Positions 1 to 5,419 of a stretch of DNA of 8,494 nucleotides are shown piece by piece (positions within the stretch are counted from its first letter, which is position 1; each line of letters begins with the position of its first letter). The stretch is from Clostridia bacterium (GTDB taxonomy: Bacteria; Bacillota; Clostridia; UBA1381): NCBI GenBank assembly GCA_008668455.1, contig RQCD01000004.1:1-8494 (forward strand). Reading direction: 5' to 3'. Made by a program: the position numbers and the translations under genes. The notes beneath the pieces were generated by a model. The model was not told the origin of the DNA. It saw only the letters and a list, made by a program, of their open reading frames with translations, and searched no databases.

Positions 1-511
1 ACCGGAAATGCTGCCGGAGATTAGGTCTAATTTCCTCCACCAGCTTTGTTTTGACCCCCTCCCCCGGCACATAGGTGCGCGCAATCCGAACAAACAGCTC
101 ATTGGTGCATCACTTTAGCATGACATCTGAAAACGTATCCCGGTGTATATACTCTTTTTCAATCCTTTTTAACAGGGAATATACCTCCCTTTCGCTGTCG
201 GAACAACGGTAAAACCGCATTTGATCAAAGGAAATCCCCTCCGGAATATAATCATCCGAGCAATTGATCAGCATTCTGGTATGCGGTTCATTAGGATAAA
301 CGGCATTATGGATCATTCCGGCAGGAATCAAAACGATATCATGCGGCGTCAATTCGTAGAGCTGATCTTCAATAAAATAACTGCACCGACCGCTTTCCAG
401 ATAATAAAGCTCAAACAGATTATGATAATGACGGGCAGTGTGAACCACATCCCGAACCGCCTGCGAACCAAAATGAAACGTTTGGTTTTTCTTAAATCTC
501 ACAAAATCCAT
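1..511 (-). pseudogene. AraC-family regulator of the uxaC module, interrupted by an in-frame TGA; runs off the left edge
   Basis: The reading frame starts at ATG 509-511 behind a GGAGG at 521-525 (9-nt spacing) and codes 133 residues before a TGA at 110-112. Residues about 12-75 form the cupin-like sensor arm of AraC regulators (RHYHNLFELYYLESG, LTPHDIVLIPAGMIHNAVYP). In the same frame past the TGA there are 36 further open codons to the window edge, and they still read like this family: CTNELFVRIARTYVPGEG, then LVEEIRPNLRQHFR, which is the helix that normally leads into the first helix-turn-helix. No frameshift is needed to restore the protein, so this is either one nonsense mutation, a sequencing error, or a TGA read through. 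The DNA-binding domain would lie left of the window. It is divergent from uxaC and is probably its local regulator. An in-frame start further upstream (562) lies over the promoter and has no ribosome site. Confidence 0.8.
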
Positions 512-533
512 TCTGCCGCACCTCCATAACAAG

Positions 534-562
534 ACTATATCATATGATATCAAAAAAATCAA
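534..562 (-). promoter_or_regulatory. Sigma-A promoter of the leftward AraC-type gene
   Basis: On the minus strand, TTGATT (557-562) is followed after 17 bp by TATAGT (534-539). The start point would fall near 527, giving a leader of only about 16 nt that contains the GGAGG. A perfect 14-bp palindrome, ATATCATATGATAT (537-550), covers the spacer and touches the -10 box. The -35 box lies inside the left copy of the direct repeat at 548-563, so binding there should block this promoter. Confidence 0.55.
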
Positions 563-594
563 GAATATTTTTTGTCTTTATCAAAATAATCAAG
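548..594. promoter_or_regulatory. Direct-repeat operator candidate between the AraC-type gene and uxaC
   Basis: Copies TATCAAAAAAATCAAG (548-563) and TATCAAAATAATCAAG (579-594) match at 15 of 16 positions and are 31 bp apart, about three helical turns. AraC-family dimers typically bind such same-orientation half-sites. For uxaC a -10 candidate is TATAAA at 614-619, with no good -35 box. The right repeat would then sit where the -35 is expected, as at activator-dependent promoters. An alternative -10 (TATAAA, 600-605) has a poor -35 at 577-582. That the neighbouring regulator binds here is inference. Confidence 0.5.
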
Positions 595-605
595 GAAAAT
601 ATAAA

Positions 606-639
606 TTAATTGATATAAAATAGCATTGTAATCAATTAA
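606..639. repeat. 9-bp inverted repeat in the uxaC leader/promoter region
   Basis: TTAATTGAT (606-614) is mirrored perfectly by ATCAATTAA (631-639), with 16 bp between the arms and about 25 bp from centre to centre. The sequence is AT-rich, so as an RNA hairpin it would be weak. A protein-binding operator is more likely than a terminator, as no T-tract follows it. It contains the words AATTGATAT and ATTGTAAT, which both reappear in the control region at 3824-3838. Confidence 0.4.
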
Positions 640-674
640 AAATGCCGTGTATGAGCGGCGGAACGGAGATTTTT

Positions 675-1916
675 ATGACATTTATCACAGAGGACTTTAT
701 GCTGAAAAACGAAACTGCAAAAATGCTGTATCACAAATATGCGGAGAATATGCCGATCATCGACTACCATTGTCACCTTTCCCCGAAGCTGATTGCAGAA
801 AACTACAGGTTCAAAAACGCAAACTACCTGTTTCTGAGCGGCGATCACTATAAATGGCGGTTGATGCGCACAGCGGGAATCAGCGAGGAGCTGATCACCG
901 GCAGTGCGGATGATTTTGAGAAGTGGAATGCCTTTGCCCGCTGTGTGCCTATGATGATCGGCAATCCAATGTACCATTGGACTCACTTAGAATTAAAACG
1001 GTACTTTGGTATCGATACGCTGCTTTCCCCGGAAACCGCAAAGGAAATCTGGGATCAAATCAGCCGCTGTCTTGACAAGGAGGAATACCGCGTCCAGGGC
1101 TTGATCGCCATGTCGAATGTGGAGCTCATCTGCACAACCGACAAGCCGGACGATACGCTCAATTACCCCCAGACAATCAGAGACACAGCTGATTTTCGCA
1201 CCTGCGTGCTCCCAGCATTCCGCCCTGATCTGGACAGCATCCCAAATAATATTACCGAAAAGATGGATTATTTCCACCAAAACGGCTGTCGTCTTTCCGA
1301 TCATGCCGTGGACAAAATGGATGATGATGTGATTGACAAGCTGGTTTTTCTTGGCAGAGAATATGCAAGGCGCGGCTGGGTGATGCAGCTGCATATCGGT
1401 GCGCTGCGCAATAACAATACCAGAATGCATAAAAAGCTCGGTGCAGACACCGGATTTGATTCGATTAACGATTTCCGGGTTGCAGAAGGACTTTCCCGGC
1501 TAATGGACACGCTCGAAAAAGAGGACTTGCTGCCAAAAACAATTTTATATACTCTGAATCCTAAGGATAATTACGTACTGGCAGCAATGCTTGGGAATTT
1601 CCAGAAAGCGCCGGCGGCAGGGAAAATTCAGTTTGGTTCCGGCTGGTGGTTTAACGACCAGCGCGATGGTATGGAAGGTCAGATGAGAGCGCTGGCAAAC
1701 CTGGGTCTGCTCTCAGAATTTGTCGGAATGCTAACCGATAGCAGAAGCTTTGTCTCCTATACGCGCCACGAATATTTCCGCCGTATCCTGTGCAGCCTGA
1801 TCGGAAAATGGGTGGAAAACGGAGAATATCCAAAGGATGAAAAGCTGCTCGGAAAAATCGTTCAGAAAATCTGCTATGAGAATGCAAAGGAATATTTTAA
1901 ATTCAACATGATTTGA
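675..1916 (+). CDS. uxaC: Glucuronate/galacturonate (uronate) isomerase, compact form
   Basis: UxaC converts D-glucuronate to D-fructuronate and D-galacturonate to D-tagaturonate, the first cytosolic step of hexuronate breakdown. The start at 675 is chosen because GGAG (664-667) lies 7 nt upstream; an earlier in-frame ATG at 642 has no ribosome site. Amidohydrolase-fold hallmarks are present: HxH metal ligands in DYHCHL (H32, H34), GDHYKWR (57-62), GNPMYHWTHLELKRYFGI (96-113), FRPD (182-185), LHIGALRNNNTRM (239-251), TLNPKDN (293-299), GSGWWFNDQ (321-329) and TDSRSF (354-359, with the likely beta-8 Asp, D355). At 413 residues it is about 50 shorter than the usual 465-470. The loss lies between FRPD and RGWVMQLHIG, flanking GCRLSDH (204-210), where longer homologues carry a helical insertion. 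All core motifs are kept, so activity is expected. It stands alone, divergent from the AraC-type gene, and is followed by a terminator-like hairpin. Confidence 0.95.
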   Translation: MTFITEDFMLKNETAKMLYHKYAENMPIIDYHCHLSPKLIAENYRFKNANYLFLSGDHYKWRLMRTAGISEELITGSADDFEKWNAFARCVPMMIGNPMYHWTHLELKRYFGIDTLLSPETAKEIWDQISRCLDKEEYRVQGLIAMSNVELICTTDKPDDTLNYPQTIRDTADFRTCVLPAFRPDLDSIPNNITEKMDYFHQNGCRLSDHAVDKMDDDVIDKLVFLGREYARRGWVMQLHIGALRNNNTRMHKKLGADTGFDSINDFRVAEGLSRLMDTLEKEDLLPKTILYTLNPKDNYVLAAMLGNFQKAPAAGKIQFGSGWWFNDQRDGMEGQMRALANLGLLSEFVGMLTDSRSFVSYTRHEYFRRILCSLIGKWVENGEYPKDEKLLGKIVQKICYENAKEYFKFNMI

Positions 1917-2056
1917 CATGATCAGTCGGCTAAGGCGAATCAATCCCTCTCACACCACTGTGCATACCATTCGGCACATGACGGTTTCTTTTTTAAGTCT
2001 GTTATATGCCACCCTTTTGCAGCAGTCCGAGGGGGATGAAAAAGAAGGGGGTGTAA

Positions 2057-2088
2057 AAAAAGAGTGCAGAACGGTCTGTGCCTTTTTT
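2057..2088 (+). terminator. Probable intrinsic terminator after uxaC
   Basis: Arms at 2057-2070 and 2075-2088 around a 4-nt ACGG loop can form a stem of about 14 pairs with one mismatch and three G-T wobbles, and the right arm ends in six T. On the minus strand the wobbles become A-C mismatches, so it fits rightward transcription (uxaC) better than the leftward hydrolase gene. It lies in the 285-bp convergent gap 1917-2201, in which I see no credible gene. A 63-codon open frame at 1918-2109 has no ribosome site and no recognisable content. Confidence 0.45.
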
Positions 2089-2201
2089 GACATCTCCTTC
2101 TTTGCATAATTACTTTTTTATGACTGATTTTGCTGCTATAAATTGATAATGGTCTCCCCAGCTTGCAGCCTTATGGGTCATCCGCTTTTCAACTCCGGAA
2201 T

Positions 2202-3755
2202 TTAGGAGTTCTCTTTTCCTGACAGTTTTCCAGCGGCATGCGCTCCGCCGCAGTCTCCGGACGCATCTGTAAACCCAAAAGAATAAAGCTTTCCGCAGAC
2301 ATCAAATTCCAGCCGGAATGGCTTTTGGTTCAGCGTTTTCAAGTCAAAGTCCGGGAAATTCAGTCTATACCCTGTGCTGTCACCGCAAAACGGCTCGGAG
2401 CAGGCAAGAACATCACCCTCCGGAGAAAGAATTTTTACCGAAACAGAGCCGTCAGCATTCACGATCATTCCGCATTTTCCGTCCATGATTAGCTTTCTTG
2501 TGGTAAGCGTTCCCGTTCCGTTCATCGAAACAAAACCATCCCGGCGAAGCTTTGCAAGCCCGGTTGCACCATTCCGGTACATTCCGTTCAGCGTCCAGTC
2601 ATAATTTTCACTATTATATTCCGGATCGCCGCCAAAGCCGATATAGTAAATCCAAAGCTCCTCCTCATGAATCACACATACTCCGCCGACCGACTGCACA
2701 TAACCGCGATCCCATGCGCCCTCATAAATCGAGGAGGGAATCAGGCTTTTCCGGCAGGGACGCGAGAAATGGTAACCGTCCCGGCTATACATCGGCATCA
2801 GGTCGGTAATTTTCGGAACACCGTACTTTTCGCAGGAGTCATTCTCCGGACCGTACATAATCTGGAACATGCCCAGCATAATGCTTTCATAGCCAACGCA
2901 GTCCACGTTATACAGCTGCGGCAAAAATCCGATATAGGGATTTGGCTGATCAAGAGAATCACAGGATAACCATTCCTTTGTATCCTGCTCCGTCCATGCT
3001 GCACCGTCTAAGTAATGGTCGCATTCCCGGTATTTTCTGGTTCTGACCCAAGCGCCGTCCGGCTGTACTGCAACGGAGCGGATGCTATAAACCCATTTTT
3101 TCCGGAATGGATTATAAAAAACAGTACTGCGATCGTACATCATTCCGGTTTGACGAAAATTCTCAAAATGGATTCCGTCGCTGCTGACAGCGGCAATGCC
3201 CGGCATATCTGCACCCGGATTTCTCAAAAACAGCTTGTAGCGTTCCTCTGCCGGACAGGTATCGTCGATAAAAACCGTGGTAGAATCCGGACGAAGATAG
3301 GAGGTATCACCCGCCGAAAAATCTACATCATCCTCCCGTCTCTGATAAGGAAGAATCAGATTTGTACCCGGAATAATCCCTAAATCCGGACGTACCCAGG
3401 AAAGTCCGTCCTCCGATTCTGCATAGCACATATGCCGAAGCCAGCCTGCCTCGTACCACATTTTAAACTTTTTTTCTTTTTCGTCATACCAGATACCGCC
3501 GCTTTTTGGGCAGGCACAGGGAGAACCCTCTTTTTCCCAGGACGTTTCCGGGAAAAGAACCGGCTGACCGGCTTTCTTCGCTTTGTGGTATTCCGGAGCA
3601 AGCTCCGTTTTTTCGATCAGAAAATCGTCCACAAACAGCTGCCGCCCCACCGAAATGTCGATCACCTCCGGGGGATTCTCTAAGTATGGCACATGCTCCG
3701 CATCGGACGGCGCATCCATATCGGATAAAAGAATATTATTATACAGCTTTTCCAT
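2202..3755 (-). CDS. Intracellular five-bladed beta-propeller glycoside-hydrolase-like protein (GH32/GH43-type fold)
   Basis: This 517-residue protein starts at ATG 3753-3755, 7 nt after AGGAG (3763-3767); an in-frame TTG two codons earlier is less likely. The N-terminus carries VGRQLFVDDFLIEKTE (36-51), a signature of a poorly characterised family common in Planctomycetes, Verrucomicrobia and some gut Firmicutes. Blade-like S-x-D-G motifs occur in SEDGLSW (114-120), SSDGIHF (191-197) and SRDGYHF (324-330), as in GH32/43/130-type propellers. GLAKLRRDGFVSM (399-411) leads into a C-terminal beta-sandwich (about 412-497) containing GTLTTRKL and LYSFGF. There is no signal peptide or membrane segment, so it probably acts in the cytosol on an imported saccharide. 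Its place between a regulator and keto-deoxy-sugar-acid genes suggests an oligouronide or other acidic sugar conjugate, but the substrate, catalytic residues and even hydrolase activity are inferred. It has its own promoter and may also be reached by read-through from the regulator gene. Confidence 0.75.
   Translation of the reverse strand: MEKLYNNILLSDMDAPSDAEHVPYLENPPEVIDISVGRQLFVDDFLIEKTELAPEYHKAKKAGQPVLFPETSWEKEGSPCACPKSGGIWYDEKEKKFKMWYEAGWLRHMCYAESEDGLSWVRPDLGIIPGTNLILPYQRREDDVDFSAGDTSYLRPDSTTVFIDDTCPAEERYKLFLRNPGADMPGIAAVSSDGIHFENFRQTGMMYDRSTVFYNPFRKKWVYSIRSVAVQPDGAWVRTRKYRECDHYLDGAAWTEQDTKEWLSCDSLDQPNPYIGFLPQLYNVDCVGYESIMLGMFQIMYGPENDSCEKYGVPKITDLMPMYSRDGYHFSRPCRKSLIPSSIYEGAWDRGYVQSVGGVCVIHEEELWIYYIGFGGDPEYNSENYDWTLNGMYRNGATGLAKLRRDGFVSMNGTGTLTTRKLIMDGKCGMIVNADGSVSVKILSPEGDVLACSEPFCGDSTGYRLNFPDFDLKTLNQKPFRLEFDVCGKLYSFGFTDASGDCGGAHAAGKLSGKENS
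3594..3613 (+). terminator. Antisense terminator-like hairpin inside the hydrolase gene
   Basis: On the plus strand, CGGAGC (3594-3599) and GCTCCG (3602-3607) form a perfect stem around AA (in practice five pairs and a CAAG tetraloop), followed directly by six T (3608-3613). The minus-strand gene reads through it as ordinary codons (KTELAPEY). It could stop antisense transcription entering the 5' part of the hydrolase gene. The stem is short and chance is a real alternative. Confidence 0.3.
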
Positions 3756-3781
3756 AACCAATCTCCTATTCGTTTTTTTTG

Positions 3782-3810
3782 ATTATATCATACCAAAATC
3801 CCACACACAA
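3782..3810 (-). promoter_or_regulatory. Sigma-A promoter of the glycoside-hydrolase-like gene
   Basis: On the minus strand, TTGTGT (3805-3810) and a perfect TATAAT (3782-3787) are separated by 17 bp, with a TGn extension just before the -10. Transcription should start near 3775, with AGGAG at 3763-3767 close behind. The -35 box abuts the composite TTGCA/TGCAA site on its upstream side (3811-3847), the position of a class II activator. Confidence 0.7.
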
Positions 3811-3847
3811 TTGCATAAACTGCAATTGATATTGTAATTCCTGCAAT
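3808..3847. promoter_or_regulatory. Composite TTGCA/TGCAA operator upstream of the hydrolase promoter
   Basis: CAATTGCA (3808-3815) and TGCAATTG (3821-3828) make a perfect 8-5-8 inverted repeat. TGCAAT recurs at 3842-3847, exactly 21 bp after the copy at 3821. The element TTGCATAAAC-TGCAAT-N15-TGCAAT (3811-3847) is matched in spacing and sequence by 4669-4705 next to the regulator and aldolase promoters. A 21-bp half-site period is typical of AraC-family operators such as araI1-araI2. The cognate protein is presumably the regulator encoded at 3847-4635 (inference). Confidence 0.6.
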
Positions 3848-4635
3848 CAAATCTCCGGATGGGTCGGCGCTTGTCCGTAGTATTTTTTATAGGCACGGTA
3901 AAAAGCAGAATAGTCAGAAAATCCGCTTTGGATTGCCGCCTGCGCCGCGCTCTCGCCGGACTGAAGCAGACGCTTTGCGCAAATCAGCCGCTTTTGGAGA
4001 ACATATTGGTAAAAGGAAATTCCAAGCTCCCGGCTAAAGCAGTGGGAAAGCTGCGAAGCGGAAACGAACAGCGCAGCCGCGGTTTGCGTCAGCGATACCG
4101 GTGACTGATAGCAGCTGTTCACATACGCAAGCACCCGGGCAATCAAAGAATTTTGATCTCTGGATTCTGAAATACTGAACCGGTTCAGCGAGTTTTTCAT
4201 CATAAATAACAGCTGCACAGCCGCTGTGCGCAGAAAGAGCTTTTTTTCCTCCTCGGAACACGGGTCGGACAGCATATTGCACAGACGCTGAAAAAGACTT
4301 GTCATTTCCGGGGTTGGCGCATGCAAAATCCGGATCTGATCCATGCACTGCCGCATCAGGCAATCCCATTCCGGCACATCCGGAAACCAAAGCCGGCAGC
4401 GCAGATACTGCTCCTCCCTGATCAATGCAAAATTGTGAAAACGCTCTTTCGGAATCAGAATCAGCATATCCGGATGCAGCGGAACACTTTTTCCCTCTGA
4501 AAGAAAGCTGCCCTCTGCACAAAACAGATACATTATCTCGTGATCATTATGAAATTCCTCCCCGCGCATGCGGGAAGTGCCGCCGGCATACCAGAAATGA
4601 ACCGGGTCTGCATGAAGCTGTCTGCAAAAATCCAT
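3847..4635 (-). CDS. AraC-family transcriptional regulator of the hydrolase/aldolase module
   Basis: This intact 262-residue regulator starts at ATG 4633-4635, 7 nt after AGGTG (4643-4647). Residues about 26-72 are the cupin-type ligand arm (FHNDHEIMYLFCAEGSF, LHPDMLILIPKERFHNF), with His and Glu residues placed as in sugar-binding AraC proteins. A helical linker follows. The C-terminus has two helix-turn-helix motifs: SLTQTAAALFVSASQLSHCF (181-200) and AAQAAIQSGFSDYSAFYRAYKKYYGQAP (230-257), the latter matching the AraC signature. It is divergent from the aldolase-kinase pair and upstream of the hydrolase gene on the same strand. The same composite site lies in both flanking control regions, so it probably activates both units and represses its own promoter, whose -35 box the site covers. 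The effector is unknown; a uronate or 2-keto-3-deoxy sugar acid would fit the genes it flanks. Confidence 0.93.
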   Translation of the reverse strand: MDFCRQLHADPVHFWYAGGTSRMRGEEFHNDHEIMYLFCAEGSFLSEGKSVPLHPDMLILIPKERFHNFALIREEQYLRCRLWFPDVPEWDCLMRQCMDQIRILHAPTPEMTSLFQRLCNMLSDPCSEEEKKLFLRTAAVQLLFMMKNSLNRFSISESRDQNSLIARVLAYVNSCYQSPVSLTQTAAALFVSASQLSHCFSRELGISFYQYVLQKRLICAKRLLQSGESAAQAAIQSGFSDYSAFYRAYKKYYGQAPTHPEI

Positions 4636-4654
4636 GTTTTATCACCTCACTATT

Positions 4655-4683
4655 AGTATAGCATATCTTTGCATAAATTGCAA
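4655..4683 (-). promoter_or_regulatory. Sigma-A promoter of the intact AraC regulator
   Basis: On the minus strand, TTGCAA (4678-4683) is followed after 17 bp by TATACT (4655-4660) with a TGn extension. The -35 box is itself one arm of the TTGCA-N5-TGCAA site (4669-4683), which also covers part of the spacer. Occupancy should exclude RNA polymerase, consistent with negative autoregulation. Confidence 0.65.
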
Positions 4684-4715
4684 TATTTTGTACCAAAAAT
4701 GCAATTGTAATTGCA
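4669..4715. promoter_or_regulatory. Shared composite operator in the divergent regulator/aldolase control region
   Basis: TTGCATAAAT-TGCAAT (4669-4684) differs at one base of 16 from 3811-3826, and TGCAAT follows again at 4700-4705 with the same 21-bp period. TGCAATT (4700-4706) and AATTGCA (4709-4715) also form a 7-2-7 inverted repeat, adding a fourth half-site. The composite element ends against the -35 box of the rightward aldolase promoter and overlaps the -35 of the leftward regulator promoter. TGCAATTGTA (4700-4709) occurs once more inside the aldolase gene at 4792-4801, which may be chance. Confidence 0.65.
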
Positions 4716-4733
4716 AATATAGCGTGTTATACT
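4705..4733 (+). promoter_or_regulatory. Sigma-A promoter of the aldolase-kinase operon
   Basis: TTGTAA (4705-4710) and TATACT (4728-4733) are separated by 17 bp, with a TGT extension before the -10. Transcription should start near 4740, leaving a short leader that contains GGAGGG (4743-4748). The -35 differs from consensus at two positions and sits immediately downstream of the composite operator, which suggests activator dependence. Confidence 0.65.
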
Positions 4734-4753
4734 AAAGAAAACGGAGGGATATT

Positions 4754-5419
4754 ATGAAAATAAAAGAACTGATTTTAGAAAAAAAGATTATTGCAATTGT
4801 ACGCGGAGTAGATCAATGCACATTATTACCGCTGGCAAAAGCGCTCTATGCCAGCGGAATCCAGCTGGTAGAAATTACCTTTGATCAAAGCGGAGCATGC
4901 CCGGAGGAGAAAACGGCAGAGGGGATTTCGCTTTTATCGCACGAAATGAGGGGGAAAATGGAGGTCGGCGCAGGAACAGTGCTGACGAAAGAGCAGGTTC
5001 AGCTTGCTAAGGATGCCGGGGCAGGGTATATCATCTCTCCGGACACCAACCCGGAGGTAATCCGTGAAACCAAAAGACTGGAAATGCTTTCTCTGCCGGG
5101 AGCGTTTACTCCGAGCGAGGCACAGCGTGCCTATGCTGCCGGCGCGGACTTTGTAAAGCTTTTCCCGATCGGAAGTATGGGGATAGACTATATCAAAGCG
5201 ATTTTAACGCCGCTTTGTCACATTCCGGTTTTAGCGGTCGGCGGTGTGGATGAAAAGAATATGCCGGAATATCTGAAAATCGGGGTCTGCGGTTTTGGAA
5301 TCGGCTCAACGCTGATCCGGAAGGACTGGATTTCGGAGGGACGGTTTGAGGAACTGACGGCACATGCAAAAAAATACACAAACCTAATTGAGGAGTGGAA
5401 TCATGTACATAGTCATTGA
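4754..5419 (+). CDS. eda: 2-dehydro-3-deoxy-6-phosphogluconate/-galactonate aldolase (KDPG aldolase family)
   Basis: This class I (Schiff-base) aldolase cleaves KDPG or its galacto epimer KDPGal to pyruvate and glyceraldehyde-3-phosphate in the cytosol. The start is ATG 4754 behind GGAGGG (4743-4748). The 221 residues form a single (beta/alpha)8 barrel of normal family length (about 205-225). Visible features are IVRG (15-18), the general-base Glu in LVEITF (E40), VGAGTVLT (71-78), PGAFTPSEAQRA (115-126), the Schiff-base Lys in DFVKLFPIG (K135), and the phosphate-binding end AVGGVDEKN plus GIGSTLI (161-188). The 3' end overlaps the next gene by 17 nt, so the two are probably translationally coupled. 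Its partner is a DgoK-type kinase, so it may act on KDPGal (dgoA role) rather than, or as well as, KDPG; sequence alone does not decide this. Confidence 0.93.
   Translation: MKIKELILEKKIIAIVRGVDQCTLLPLAKALYASGIQLVEITFDQSGACPEEKTAEGISLLSHEMRGKMEVGAGTVLTKEQVQLAKDAGAGYIISPDTNPEVIRETKRLEMLSLPGAFTPSEAQRAYAAGADFVKLFPIGSMGIDYIKAILTPLCHIPVLAVGGVDEKNMPEYLKIGVCGFGIGSTLIRKDWISEGRFEELTAHAKKYTNLIEEWNHVHSH

Noticed and set aside
642..674. Upstream in-frame ATG extending UxaC by 11 residues
   Set aside because: There is no ribosome site before 642 and the added residues do not resemble the family, whereas ATG 675 has GGAG at the right distance and begins at the usual UxaC N-terminus.
1918..2109. 63-codon open frame after uxaC
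   Set aside because: It starts right after the uxaC stop, has no ribosome site, runs through the terminator hairpin and has no recognisable content.
2191..2210. Six-bp inverted repeat (AACTCC/GGAGTT) at the end of the hydrolase gene
   Set aside because: The stem is short with an 8-nt loop, and a T-rich tail exists only on the strand opposite the hydrolase gene. Too weak to call a terminator.
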